From Mesorhizobium sp. (lineage in GTDB: Bacteria; Pseudomonadota; Alphaproteobacteria; Rhizobiales; Rhizobiaceae): 64,000 bases of DNA. The notes below the pieces were generated by a model. The model did no database searches and was not told the origin of the DNA. It worked only from the letters and a program-made list of their open reading frames with translations. The position numbers and the translations under genes are program-made. Each line of letters opens with the position of its first letter. Positions within the stretch are counted from its first letter, which is position 1. Below, one piece after another: positions 26,353 to 34,862 of this stretch. The stretch spans positions 1 through 64,000 of the forward strand of contig SUGL01000001.1 in the NCBI GenBank assembly GCA_004963905.1, in the 5' to 3' direction.

Positions 26353-26440
26353 GGCCGGCCACGATGGTGCAGATTTGGCCTACACCAAGACTTGCAGAAG
26401 ATCGGCCGCATGAACGGTCGAGAAAATCAGGGAGAGGCAG

Positions 26441-27625
26441 ATGAACATCGCTCCGGGCAAGACCAGCAGCATCCCGTTCGACCAGGCGCGGGTGGATAGG
26501 CTGATGGAGGAGGCCGGCATCGACGTGCTCTTCGCCACCTCCAAGCACAACACGCAGTATCTGCTCGGTGGCTACAAGTTCATCTTCTTTGCCGCGATGG
26601 ATGCGATCGGGCATAGCCGCTATCTGCCGATCGTCCTCTACGAGAAGGGCGGGCCGGAGCACGCGGCCTATATCGGCAACAAGATGGAGGGCGGCGAGCA
26701 CCAGAACCATCCGTTCTGGACGCCCACATTGCATGCCGCCTGCTGGGGCACGCTCGACGCCGCCAATCTCGCGGTCGAGCATTTGCAAAAGATCGGCAAG
26801 GCCGGGGCGCGCATCGGCATCGAGCCCGGCTTCCTGCCGGCGGATGCCTATACGCTGATCCGCAAGGCGCTGCCGGACGCGAAGCTGGTCGACGCGACCG
26901 GCATGCTGGAAAACATGCGCGCCATCAAGACCGAAGCGGAACTGGAAAGACTGCGCATCGCCTCCGAGCTGATCACCGATTCCATGCTGGCGACTATTCG
27001 CTGGGCGCGCGAGGGCACGACCAAGACCGATATCATCGAGCAGCTCAGGCGCGAGGAGACCAATCGCGGCGCGCATTTCGAATATTGCCTGCTGACGCTG
27101 GGTTCGAGCCACAACCGCGCCGCCTCAGACCAGGCGTGGAAGAAGGGCGAGGTGCTGTCGATCGATTCCGGCGGCAATTATCACGGCTATATCGGCGACC
27201 TCTGCCGCATGGGCGTGCTTGGCGAGCCGGATGCCGAACTGGAGGATCTCTTGGCCGAAGTGGAGACGGTGCAACAGGCGGCGTTTTCCAAAGTTAAGGC
27301 ATGCACGCTGGGCGGCGACATGATCGCCCATGCCGAGAGCGTGCTGAAGGCTTCCAAGGTTGCGGCCTACACGGATTTCTTCGCCCACGGCATGGGTCTG
27401 ATCACCCATGAGGCGCCGTTCCTGATGACCAACCATCCGGTCGCTTATGAAGGCACCTATGCGGCGAAGCCGCTGGAAAAGAACATGGTGCTCTCGGTCG
27501 AGACGACCATGCTCCACCCCACACGCGGCTTCATCAAGCTGGAGGACACGGTCGCGGTGACCGATACCGGCTATGTTATGTTCGGCGATCGCGGGCGGGG
27601 GTGGAACAGGGGCGGGACTTCATAG
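26441..27625 (+). CDS. M24 family metallopeptidase (Xaa-Pro aminopeptidase/dipeptidase-like)
   Basis: A 394-residue pita-bread-fold enzyme. All five metal ligands are visible: the Asp pair in SIDSGGNYHGYIGDLCR (spaced 11), His in FAHGMGLITHEAP, Glu in LSVETTML and Glu in FIKLEDTVAVT. The N-terminal creatinase-like domain spans residues 1-160. The start ATG is preceded by GGGAGAGGCAG. It is divergent from the peptide-type importer and likely processes the imported compound in the cytoplasm. A creatinase-type amidinohydrolase is a possible alternative within the same fold. Confidence 0.88.
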   Translation: MNIAPGKTSSIPFDQARVDRLMEEAGIDVLFATSKHNTQYLLGGYKFIFFAAMDAIGHSRYLPIVLYEKGGPEHAAYIGNKMEGGEHQNHPFWTPTLHAACWGTLDAANLAVEHLQKIGKAGARIGIEPGFLPADAYTLIRKALPDAKLVDATGMLENMRAIKTEAELERLRIASELITDSMLATIRWAREGTTKTDIIEQLRREETNRGAHFEYCLLTLGSSHNRAASDQAWKKGEVLSIDSGGNYHGYIGDLCRMGVLGEPDAELEDLLAEVETVQQAAFSKVKACTLGGDMIAHAESVLKASKVAAYTDFFAHGMGLITHEAPFLMTNHPVAYEGTYAAKPLEKNMVLSVETTMLHPTRGFIKLEDTVAVTDTGYVMFGDRGRGWNRGGTS

Positions 27626-27943
27626 AGCAGAAGCTGGCGCTGCCCCTCATCCGCCCTTCGGGCACCTTCTCCCCCGGTTGCGCTACGCTATGCACACATC
27701 TTCTGTGACTGGCGTGACTGATCGACCTGTGGCTTGATTGCGATGTGGTTCCCCCAATCCGTCGCTGCTTCGCAGCGCCACCTTTCCCCCTCCGGAGGGA
27801 AAGGAAGGGAGCGTTGCTGGACAAGCGGTGACGGCAAAAAGCTTGGCGCCTTTCCTCTCCCCCGTCGATCGGGGGAGAGGTGGCTCGGCGAAGCCGAGAC
27901 GGAGTGGGGGTCGACCACGCTGGAACGGGGAGAAGGAAGGTCA
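27626..27943. other. 318-nt gap holding repeat-derived sequence
   Basis: Between convergent M24 and cupin genes. It starts with a half element (27642-27675, CCCCTCATCCGCCCTTCGGG core) common as one arm of other rhizobial palindromes, then about 70 nt of unassigned sequence, then the family B palindrome at 27749-27911. No gene is supported. Confidence 0.5.
27749..27911. repeat. palindromic repeat family B, copy 1
   Basis: A 163-nt palindrome with outer arms TTCCCCCAATCCGTC/GACGGAGTGGGGG, inner hairpins TCCCCCTCCGGAGGGA and TCCCCCGTCGATCGGGGGAG, and the shared segment CTTGGCGCCTTTCCTC. The same layout recurs at 53343-53540. It lies between convergent genes and could act as a bidirectional transcription stop. 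Confidence 0.8.
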
Positions 27944-28360
27944 TCATTTGCCCACCGGCAGCAGCCTGAAATCGGGCAGGTCGCGCAGCGCCAACTCCGG
28001 CCCAGCCGGCGAATAGACAACAAACAGCTGCATCGGCTGATCGCCGGTGTTGAGCGTCGAATGGAAGCGGCTTTCCGGCACGTAGATTGTGCAGCCGGGA
28101 CCGACTTTGGCGACCACTGGATTGCCCTTTTCGTCCTCGACCATCTGCTCGCCATGGCCCGAGATGACGAAGATGATCTCCTCCGCGCCCGGATGGTTGT
28201 GGCGGGTATGCCCCTGGCCCGGCGGCAGGTCGACGACGCCGCCGGAAAAGCGTTCCGCGCCGTTCACTTCCGGCGCAACGGTGAGCGCCAACCTGCCCCA
28301 GTCGAAGCCGAAGGCATTGACATCCTTCGGGTTGACGAACACCTTGCTCTTGTCGGCCAT
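27944..28360 (-). CDS. cupin domain protein
   Basis: A 138-residue single cupin. Motif 1 is GHTRHNHPGAEEIIFVISG (His, His, Glu ligands) and motif 2 is VPESRFHSTLN (His). ATG 28360 begins MADKSKVFVN. It is the last gene of a three-gene operon with the PEP-hydrolase-family and UPF0261 genes, 14 nt after the former. Substrate unknown; such cupins often isomerise or decarboxylate small acids or act as sensors. Confidence 0.85.
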   Translation of the reverse strand: MADKSKVFVNPKDVNAFGFDWGRLALTVAPEVNGAERFSGGVVDLPPGQGHTRHNHPGAEEIIFVISGHGEQMVEDEKGNPVVAKVGPGCTIYVPESRFHSTLNTGDQPMQLFVVYSPAGPELALRDLPDFRLLPVGK

Positions 28361-28374
28361 TGCCTCATCCCTCC

Positions 28375-29229
28375 CTAGTTGCTGGCAGTATTCGCTTTGC
28401 CGATTGACGCGGCCTTGAAATCCGCCGTCTGCCTGGCGATCGCGGCTTCGGCCGGCAATCGCTCCATCGAGCTCGCGCCGTAGAAGCCGTGCAGGCCTTC
28501 GCAGCGCTCCAATATGTAGCGCGCATCGTCGGGCATCGAGATCGGCCCGCCATGGCAAAGCAGGATGACGTCCTTGCGCACCGAGCGCGCTGCCGCGGCA
28601 ATGGCGTCGATCTCCTTCACGCAGGCATCGAGCGACTTCGCCGACGTGGCGCCGATCGAGCCGCCGGTCGTCACACCCATATGCGCGACGACGATGTCGG
28701 CGCCGGCTTTTGTCATGGCGCGCGCCTCGTCCGGATTGAAGACGTAAGGGGTGGTCAAGAGGTCGAGCTCGTGCGCCTCGGCGATCATGTCGACCTCGAG
28801 GCCAAAACCCATGCCGGTTTCCTCGAAAGCCTGGCGCATGGTGCCGTCGAACAGGCCGACGGTCGGAAAATTCTGCACGCCGGAAAAGCCCATAGTCTTC
28901 AGCTCGGCGAGGAACAGCGGCATGATGACGAAAGGATCGGTGCCGTTGACGCCGGCCAGCACCGGCGTCTTCTTCACCACCGGCAGCACCTCATAGGCCA
29001 TTTCCTTGACGATCTCATTGGCGTTGCCGTAGGCGAGCAAGCCGGCGGCCGAGCCGCGCCCGGCCATGCGGTAGCGGCCGGAATTGTAGATGATGATCAA
29101 GTCGATGCCGCCGGCCTCCTCGGCCTTGGCCGACAGGCCGGTGCCGGCGCCGCCGCCGACGATCGGCACGCCCTCGGCGATCATCTTGCGGAATTTCTCC
29201 AGGATTTCTCTGCGCGGAATGGCGGCCAT
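28375..29229 (-). CDS. phosphoenolpyruvate hydrolase family (TIM-barrel) protein
   Basis: A 284-residue TIM-barrel protein of the PEP-hydrolase-like family, with the N-terminal pattern [20 protein letters not shown], then [18 protein letters not shown] and the later [18 protein letters not shown]. It corresponds to the C-terminal half of the plant Tm-1 protein, while the preceding gene corresponds to the N-terminal half. The start at 29229 lies 11 nt after the stop of that gene. True catalytic activity is not established for most members, so no reaction is asserted. Confidence 0.85.
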   Translation of the reverse strand: MAAIPRREILEKFRKMIAEGVPIVGGGAGTGLSAKAEEAGGIDLIIIYNSGRYRMAGRGSAAGLLAYGNANEIVKEMAYEVLPVVKKTPVLAGVNGTDPFVIMPLFLAELKTMGFSGVQNFPTVGLFDGTMRQAFEETGMGFGLEVDMIAEAHELDLLTTPYVFNPDEARAMTKAGADIVVAHMGVTTGGSIGATSAKSLDACVKEIDAIAAAARSVRKDVILLCHGGPISMPDDARYILERCEGLHGFYGASSMERLPAEAAIARQTADFKAASIGKANTASN

Positions 29230-29240
29230 TCTGTCGGGTC

Positions 29241-30437
29241 TCACTTCTTGACGATGTCGAGGAAGGCCTCGGCGGCAGCCTTGGCGAATGCTGGTTCGTT
29301 GATGTGCAGCGGCAGGCGCGTCACGGTGCGGTTCCTGGTCGGCTTGATGGTGCGCTCGATCGCCTCGAACAGCGCCGCATCGGCTTCCGGATCGAAGAAG
29401 GCGCCGCCTTCGATGTCGAGCGCCGACACGCCCTTTTCCGGGATCAGGAAGCGGACCGGGCCGTCGCAGCGTGCGAGGCGGCCGCCGATCCATTCGCCAA
29501 TTCTGCGGCATTCGTCAGCGGTGGTGCGCATCAGGGTGACGTTCGGATTGTGCTCGTAGAACAGCCGCCCGCGATAGCGTTCGGGGATCGTCGGCGGCGC
29601 CCAGAAGTTCACCATGTCGAGCGCTCCGACCGATCCGACATAGGGCAGCCTGGTGCGGGCAATCGCGCCGAAGCGATCCTCGGTTGCCGGCAGCACGCCG
29701 CCGAACAACAGATCGCAGACCTCGGTGGTGGTGATGTCGAGGACGCCGGCGAGCAGGCCAGAGTCGGCGAGCTTCTCCATCGAGCGGCCGCCGGTGCCGG
29801 TGGCGTGGAAGACCATGCAGTCATAGTCGGCGCGCAATTGCTCGACGATGGCCGAGACACATGGCGTGGTGACGCCGAACATGGTGAGGCCGAGCGCGGG
29901 TTTCCCGGCGGCGACGGATGCAGGCTTCGCGGCCATGCCGGCGATTGCCTGGGCGGCGTTGTGCAGCACGACGCGCGACAGCCGGTTGAGGCCGGCCATG
30001 TCGGTGACCGACGGCATCATGACGATGTCGGAAACGTCGACGTAAGGCGCGGTGTCGCCGGAGGCGAGCGTCGAGACCATGATCTTGGGCAGGCCGAGCG
30101 GCAGCGCGCGCATGCCGGCCGTGATGATCGAGGTGCCGCCGCCGCCGCCAATGCCGATCACGCCGGCGACGTCGTCACGCGATTGGATGAAGCGGGTAAA
30201 CGCGACGCCCATGCCGGCGACGGTCGTGCCGCGATCGTCGATGCCGAGCACCGCGCCGGCGCCATCGGGATGGTGCGCGGCAACCTCGCTTGCCGCGACA
30301 TCGACGGGGACGGTCGCGCCGCGCGTGCCGATATCGACGCGCACGGCCGCGCCGCCGGCGGCAGTGACGGCATCGGCCAGGAAGGCGAGCTCCTCACCCT
30401 TGGTGTCGGCGGTGCCGACCACATAGATGCGCTTCAT
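29241..30437 (-). CDS. Tm-1-like ATP-binding domain protein (UPF0261 family)
   Basis: A 398-residue UPF0261 protein. The family hallmarks are [20 protein letters not shown] at the N-terminus, the Gly-rich [19 protein letters not shown] and [16 protein letters not shown]. The plant Tm-1 relative binds ATP through its N-terminal domain. ATG 30437 matches the conserved start; upstream codons lie in the divergent promoter region. First gene of the operon with the TIM-barrel and cupin genes, divergent from a TetR regulator. The bacterial function is unknown. Confidence 0.88.
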   Translation of the reverse strand: MKRIYVVGTADTKGEELAFLADAVTAAGGAAVRVDIGTRGATVPVDVAASEVAAHHPDGAGAVLGIDDRGTTVAGMGVAFTRFIQSRDDVAGVIGIGGGGGTSIITAGMRALPLGLPKIMVSTLASGDTAPYVDVSDIVMMPSVTDMAGLNRLSRVVLHNAAQAIAGMAAKPASVAAGKPALGLTMFGVTTPCVSAIVEQLRADYDCMVFHATGTGGRSMEKLADSGLLAGVLDITTTEVCDLLFGGVLPATEDRFGAIARTRLPYVGSVGALDMVNFWAPPTIPERYRGRLFYEHNPNVTLMRTTADECRRIGEWIGGRLARCDGPVRFLIPEKGVSALDIEGGAFFDPEADAALFEAIERTIKPTRNRTVTRLPLHINEPAFAKAAAEAFLDIVKK

Positions 30438-30527
30438 TGACGCCTCTCTATGTTGGCTGGCCCAGAGGCGGCGATGCTCAATGCCTGAAGGCTTGGTGTC
30501 AACGCAACCAGTCCAAAAAGGGAGCCA

Positions 30528-30561
30528 TTGCAATTTTTTGAGACGCGCGTATCGTATTGAT
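30528..30561 (+). promoter_or_regulatory. candidate promoter for TetR gene, possibly leaderless
   Basis: TTGCAA (30528-30533), 16-nt spacer, TATCGT (30550-30555), then six bases to the ATG at 30562. If used, transcription would start at or next to the start codon, which fits the lack of a ribosome site there. Inferred from consensus only. Confidence 0.35.
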
Positions 30562-31257
30562 ATGGATGTCTCACGTCAACAAGCCGCTTCCAACGACGAT
30601 GCCGAGCAGGCGCCGGCAGCCGAAAAGGGGCCACGCGCCCGCACCAGGCGGCTGATGTTGGAGACGGCGACGCGGCTGATGCAGTCCGGCGTGACGCCGT
30701 CCGTGAGCGAGGTGGCCGAGGCGGCGGAAGTCTCACGCGCGACCGCCTATCGCTACTTCCCGAGCCAGGCGGCATTGGTGCAGGCGGTGGTCGACGAGGG
30801 GCTCGGACCGATCCTGACCTGGAAGTCGGCTTCAAGCGATCCGGAGCGGCGGGTGGCCGAACTGTTCGCCTCAGCCATGCCGCGCATCGAGGCCTTCGAG
30901 GCGACGTTCAAGGCGGCGCTCAAGCTGTCGCTCGATCAATGGGCGAGGCGGCAGGCAGGCACGCTGGGTGCGGAGCCAGCCTTCAAGCGCGGCCATCGCG
31001 TCGATCTCCTGAAGGACGCGATCGCGCCGCTCAAAGGCCAATTGCCGCCCCGCAAGTTCAAGCGCCTCGCGCAGGCGCTGTCGCTGATGTTCGGGGTCGA
31101 GGTGCTGATCGTGCTGAAGGACATATGGGGGTTGGACAGCCGTGACATGATGTCGGTCGCCGAGTGGGCGGCAGGCGTGCTGGTGCGCGCGGCGATGGCG
31201 GAATCGGAAGCGAAAGCGAGTGGAGTTTCCGCGGCAGCTGGAGCGAGAATGTCTTAA
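30562..31257 (+). CDS. TetR family transcriptional regulator
   Basis: A 231-residue regulator. After about 25 residues of Ala/Glu-rich lead, the TetR HTH spans about residues 25-72 ([20 protein letters not shown] then [12 protein letters not shown]). The C-terminal two thirds form the ligand-binding helical domain with no recognised subfamily. It is divergent from the UPF0261 operon, which it probably controls; the 31.6-kb ABC operon follows on the same strand but has its own operators and a terminator-like hairpin in between. An in-frame extension to 30427 is possible but starts inside the divergent gene. Confidence 0.88.
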   Translation: MDVSRQQAASNDDAEQAPAAEKGPRARTRRLMLETATRLMQSGVTPSVSEVAEAAEVSRATAYRYFPSQAALVQAVVDEGLGPILTWKSASSDPERRVAELFASAMPRIEAFEATFKAALKLSLDQWARRQAGTLGAEPAFKRGHRVDLLKDAIAPLKGQLPPRKFKRLAQALSLMFGVEVLIVLKDIWGLDSRDMMSVAEWAAGVLVRAAMAESEAKASGVSAAAGARMS

Positions 31258-31259
31258 AT

Positions 31260-31272
31260 CTGGTTCGACCAG
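31260..31272. promoter_or_regulatory. GntR/FadR-type operator, upstream site
   Basis: CTGGT-TCG-ACCAG is a perfect interrupted palindrome beginning three bases after the TetR stop codon. The eleven-base core TGGTTCGACCA recurs exactly at 49557-49567 in front of the catabolic cluster. Confidence 0.65.
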
Positions 31273-31418
31273 ATTGGGGAACCAGCTACGCATAATAATT
31301 GTGGTGCATCGCCAGAAACAAGGCCTTCACGTATCAAGGAGTAGGAAAAACAAGATAAAACAGACAGATACCGCTTCGATTGGCTTGCCGAGCCGCTTTT
31401 CTGCGTCCAAGAAAGAGC

Positions 31419-31447
31419 TTGACGGCCCTCTTGAATTGGTAATACCA
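31419..31447 (+). promoter_or_regulatory. promoter candidate with overlapping operator for ABC operon 31613-37265
   Basis: TTGACG (31419-31424), 15-nt spacer, TAATAC (31440-31445). The operator TGGTAATACCA (31437-31447) covers the -10 box, a classic repression geometry. The same arrangement, TTGACC-N16-TAATAC with an identical operator, is found at 49718-49747. Confidence 0.6.
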
Positions 31448-31464
31448 GATCAGTACGCATAAAG

Positions 31465-31497
31465 CGGATCGAAAGTGCGGATTGCGATCCGTTTTTT
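31465..31497 (+). terminator. intrinsic terminator-like hairpin in the ABC operon leader
   Basis: CGGATCG (31465-31471) pairs with CGATCCG (31485-31491) and is followed by six T. An alternative shorter stem (31478-31482 with 31487-31491) shares the right arm. It lies after the inferred promoter and 115 nt before the binding-protein start, so it is either the terminator of the TetR transcript or a leader attenuator. Confidence 0.55.
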
Positions 31498-31612
31498 CCG
31501 GCAGGGGCGAGGAGGCTCAAAGCCGGAAAAGTGCCATCACGGAGGAACTACCAGGGCCGACCACGCTGCCGGCTCGCATGACACGGTAGAATGCGCACAA
31601 GGGAGGAAAACT

Positions 31613-32929
31613 ATGCGCAAGATAGTGACCAGCGTGATCGCTGGTATCGGGCTGGCGCTTGCCTGCGGGACATCCGTCCGCGCGCAGGACAAGGAACTCA
31701 CCATCTTCTGGGCGGAATGGGATCCGGCGAACTATCTGCAGGAACTCGTCAACGACTACACGGCCGAAACGGGCGTGAAGGTCACGGTGCAGACCACGCC
31801 GTGGCCGGACTTCCAGACCAAGGCCTTCACCGAATTCAACGCGCATGGCGACGCCTACGACATGGTGGTGGGCGACTCGCAATGGCTGGGCGCCGGTTCG
31901 ACGCAGGGCCACTATGTCGACCTCACCGACTTCTTCAACCAGCACAAGCTCGGCGATGTGATGGCGCCCGCGACCATCAAATATTATGCCGAATATCCCG
32001 GCGGGTCCGGCAAATATTGGGCGATCCCGCTGGAAGGCGACGCCATCGGCTGGTCCTACCGCAAGGACTGGTTCGAGGACCCGAAGGAGAAGGAAGCCTT
32101 CAAGGCCAAATACGGCTACGATCTCGATATCCCGAAGACCTATGCGCAGCTGCGCGACATCGCCGAGTTCTTCCACCGTCCTGACCAGAAGCGCTACGGC
32201 ATCGCCATCTACACCGACAATTCCTATGACGCGATGGCGATGGGCGTGGAAAGCGCCATCTTCAGCTATGGCGGCGATCTCGGCGACTACGCAACCTACA
32301 AGGTCGACGGCGTCACCAATTCGAAGGAGGCCGCCGCCGGTCTCGACATGTATAAGGAGCTCTACAAGTTCACGCCTCCGGGCTGGGGCAAGACCTTCTT
32401 CGTGGAAGACAACCAGGCGATCACCGGCGGCCTCGCCGCGATGAGCATGAACTTCTTCGCCTTCTTCCCGCCGCTGGTGAACAAGGCCACCAACCCCTAT
32501 GCCGACGTCACCGGCTTCTTCGCCAATCCGGCCGGTCCGGACGGCAAGCGCTTCGCCGCTCTCGGCGGTCAGGGCATCTCCGTCGTCTCGTATTCGAAGA
32601 ACAAGGACGAGGCGATGAAGTTCCTCGAGTGGTTCATCAAGGACGAGACCCAGAAGAAGTGGGCCGAGCTCGGCGGCTATACCTGCAGCCAGGCCGTGCT
32701 GAAGTCGGAAGCCTTCCAGAATGCCACGCCGTACAACAAGGCGTTCTACGACACGATGTTCATGGTCAAGGACTTCTGGGCAACGCCCGAATATGCCGAA
32801 GTGCTCGATCAGCTGAACCAGAACATCTATCCGTTCGTGGTCGGCGGCAAGGGCACCGCCCAGGAAGCGCTCGACAAGACCGCCGCCGACTGGAAGGCGA
32901 CGTTCACCAAATACAATCGCTACAAGTAA
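31613..32929 (+). CDS. sugar-type ABC transporter substrate-binding protein
   Basis: A 438-residue periplasmic protein of SBP family 1 (MalE/UgpB-like). A Sec signal peptide (MRKIVTSVIAGIGLALACG...) ends near VRAQDKE. The mature protein starts with LTIFWAEWDPANYLQELVND and has the C-terminal CUT1 pattern EAMKFLEWFIKDETQKKWA. ATG 31613 has a strong ribosome site (GGGAGGA). It is the first gene of a six-gene importer operon and is followed by a hairpin at 32946-32970. Substrate unknown; shared operators with the 45.6-53.3-kb catabolic cluster suggest a sugar, sugar acid or glycoside. Confidence 0.9.
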   Translation: MRKIVTSVIAGIGLALACGTSVRAQDKELTIFWAEWDPANYLQELVNDYTAETGVKVTVQTTPWPDFQTKAFTEFNAHGDAYDMVVGDSQWLGAGSTQGHYVDLTDFFNQHKLGDVMAPATIKYYAEYPGGSGKYWAIPLEGDAIGWSYRKDWFEDPKEKEAFKAKYGYDLDIPKTYAQLRDIAEFFHRPDQKRYGIAIYTDNSYDAMAMGVESAIFSYGGDLGDYATYKVDGVTNSKEAAAGLDMYKELYKFTPPGWGKTFFVEDNQAITGGLAAMSMNFFAFFPPLVNKATNPYADVTGFFANPAGPDGKRFAALGGQGISVVSYSKNKDEAMKFLEWFIKDETQKKWAELGGYTCSQAVLKSEAFQNATPYNKAFYDTMFMVKDFWATPEYAEVLDQLNQNIYPFVVGGKGTAQEALDKTAADWKATFTKYNRYK

Positions 32930-32945
32930 GCATCGCAGTCAGAAT

Positions 32946-32970
32946 GCCGGAGGAGGGCTTCCCCTCCGGC
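32946..32970 (+). terminator. hairpin between binding-protein and permease genes
   Basis: GCCGGAGG and its complement form a stem (with one bulge) 17 nt after the binding-protein stop, followed by a T-rich tail. Such intercistronic hairpins commonly stabilise the binding-protein message and reduce read-through into the permease genes. Confidence 0.55.
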
Positions 32971-32996
32971 ATTCCTGTTTTCAGGGAGAACGACCG

Positions 32997-33902
32997 TTGG
33001 CTTCGGTAGCCCTCACCAATCTTGATCCCGCATCCAGGGCCGCCGCGCGCGGCTGGTCGGATCTGACCATCCGCAACATGTTCATCATCCCGACGCTGGT
33101 TTTCCTGATCGTCTTCAACATTTTTCCGCTGATCTATTCGCTCGGCTATTCCTTCACCAACTTCGCCGCAAACCGCAGCGAGCCCTGGCAGTTCGTCGGC
33201 CTGCAGAATTATCGCGAGCTGCTGACAGACGACCACATCTGGTCGAACTTCGTCATCACCGCGAAATACGTGATCGTGTCGGTGGCCGGCCAGATGATCG
33301 TCGGCTTCGGGCTTGCGCTCCTGCTCAACCGCAGCTTTCCAATGAAGGGCCTGATCACCACGCTCCTGCTGCTGCCGATGATGATGTCGGCGGCGGTCGT
33401 CGGCCTGTTCTGGCAGCTGCTCTACAGTCCGTCCTGGGGACCGATCAACTATGTCTTCGGCCTTGGCGACTTCGCCTGGCTTTCCAATCCCGACAGCGCG
33501 CTTTACGCCGTCGCGATCACCGACATCTGGATGTGGTCGCCCTTCGTCATGCTGCTTTCGCTCGCCGGCCTGTCGGCGGTGCCGCAGCACCTCTACGAGG
33601 CCGCCGCGATCGACCGCGCCAGCTGGTGGTACACCTTCACCCGCATCACCTTGCCGCTGGTCTCGCCGATCCTCCTGATCGCGCTGATCTTCCGCACCAT
33701 GGAAGCCTTCAAGACCTTCGACATCGCCTACACGATGACGACCCAGCCGACGGCCGAGCTGATCGCGATCCGGCTCTACAAGCAGGCATTCCAGCAGTGG
33801 GACACCGGCAAGTCCTGCGCGCTCGCCTACATCGTGCTGATCATGGTGCTGGCGATCACCAACCTCTACGTGAAGTATCTCAACAAGGTGAAGGAGCGCT
33901 GA
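32997..33902 (+). CDS. sugar-type ABC transporter permease (UgpA/MalF-like)
   Basis: A 301-residue CUT1 permease with six membrane segments; the first is FIIPTLVFLIVFNIFPLIYS (about 29-48). The EAA loop is LYEAAAIDRASWWYTFTRIT. It starts at TTG 32997 with ribosome site CAGGGAGA; no ATG is near. It is followed after 3 nt by the partner permease. Confidence 0.9.
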   Translation: MASVALTNLDPASRAAARGWSDLTIRNMFIIPTLVFLIVFNIFPLIYSLGYSFTNFAANRSEPWQFVGLQNYRELLTDDHIWSNFVITAKYVIVSVAGQMIVGFGLALLLNRSFPMKGLITTLLLLPMMMSAAVVGLFWQLLYSPSWGPINYVFGLGDFAWLSNPDSALYAVAITDIWMWSPFVMLLSLAGLSAVPQHLYEAAAIDRASWWYTFTRITLPLVSPILLIALIFRTMEAFKTFDIAYTMTTQPTAELIAIRLYKQAFQQWDTGKSCALAYIVLIMVLAITNLYVKYLNKVKER

Positions 33903-33905
33903 CAG

Positions 33906-34862
33906 ATGGCCGCCGTCCGCACTTCTTCCGAGGTCGCGCTCAACCGCATCGCCATCGCCGCGGTGCTGATCGCCACGCTGATCTTCCTGGCGCCGATCTA
34001 CTGGATCGCCTCGACGGCGTTCAAGCCGAAGGAGCTCGCCGTCAGCGTGCCGCCCACCGTCCTCTTCGAACCCGAAGCGACGCCGTTCGTGCGGCTCTTC
34101 ACCAAGCGCGTGCAGATGCAGAAGACCGTCGACCCGCAGGTCTACGAAGCCGCGCCCTGGTGGGAAAAGCGTATCTATGACGGCGGCGAGCGGGTGCTGA
34201 AAGTCGGCAAGGACGTGCAGCTTTCGCAATATCCCGACCGGTTCATGAACAGCCTGATCGTGGCGGTGATCAGCACCGTGCTTGCGGTGGGCATGGGAAC
34301 CTTCACCGCCTACGGCTTCTCGCGCTTCAGAATAGCCGGCGAGGCGGATCTTCTCTTCTTCATCCTGTCGACACGCATGCTGCCGCCGGTGGTGGTCGCC
34401 ATCCCGATGTTCCTGATGTACCGGGCGGTCGGCCTCAACGACTCCCATATCGGACTCATCATCCTCTACGTCGCCTTCAACCTGTCCTTCTCGGTCTGGC
34501 TGATGAAGGGCTTCATGGACGAGATACCGAAGGAGTATGAGGAGGCTGCGCTCGTCGACGGCTATACGCGCATGCAGGCCTTCTTCAAGATCGTGCTGCC
34601 GGAAGCGGCGACCGGCATCGCCGCCACCGCCGTGTTCTGCTTCATCACCGCCTGGAACGAGTACGCCTTCGCGCTGATCATGACCAACCGGCGCGCGCAG
34701 ACGGCGCCGCCCTTCATCCCAAGCCAGATCGGTTCCGGCCTGCCGGACTGGACCACGATCGCGGCGGGCACGTTCCTGTTCCTGCTGCCGGTCGCGATCT
34801 TCACCTTCCTGCTGCGCAACCATCTGCTTCGCGGCGTGACTTTCGGAGCGATCCGCAAATGA
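33906..34862 (+). CDS. sugar-type ABC transporter permease (UgpE/MalG-like)
   Basis: A 318-residue permease. Beyond the usual six segments it carries an enlarged periplasmic loop between segments 1 and 2 (about residues 45-115, including PWWEKRIYDGGERVLKVGKD), longer than in MalG-type partners. The EAA loop is YEEAALVDGYTRMQAFFKIV. Its TGA overlaps the start of the small membrane protein gene by 4 nt. Confidence 0.9.
   Translation: MAAVRTSSEVALNRIAIAAVLIATLIFLAPIYWIASTAFKPKELAVSVPPTVLFEPEATPFVRLFTKRVQMQKTVDPQVYEAAPWWEKRIYDGGERVLKVGKDVQLSQYPDRFMNSLIVAVISTVLAVGMGTFTAYGFSRFRIAGEADLLFFILSTRMLPPVVVAIPMFLMYRAVGLNDSHIGLIILYVAFNLSFSVWLMKGFMDEIPKEYEEAALVDGYTRMQAFFKIVLPEAATGIAATAVFCFITAWNEYAFALIMTNRRAQTAPPFIPSQIGSGLPDWTTIAAGTFLFLLPVAIFTFLLRNHLLRGVTFGAIRK

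Larger units (their letters stand above)
26100..26440. other. 341-nt divergent control region
   Basis: Separates the peptide-type ABC operon (minus) from the M24 peptidase gene (plus). No gene is seen. It contains the GntR-type palindrome CTGGTAGGACCAG at 26266-26278 and a related CTGGCTGGACCAG at 26341-26353, annotated separately, and so is probably a shared regulatory region for both divergent units. Confidence 0.6.
31258..31612. other. 355-nt leader/control region of the sugar-type ABC operon
   Basis: No gene is seen. It holds two palindromic operators (31260-31272 and 31437-31447), a promoter candidate overlapping the second, and an intrinsic-terminator-like hairpin (31465-31497), all annotated separately. 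Base composition is lower in GC than the surrounding genes, as expected for a control region. Confidence 0.7.

Noticed and set aside
32904..34823. 639-codon minus-strand frame opposite the sugar permeases
   Set aside because: Antisense to two permease genes with clear membrane segments; its sequence is charged low-complexity typical of shadows.
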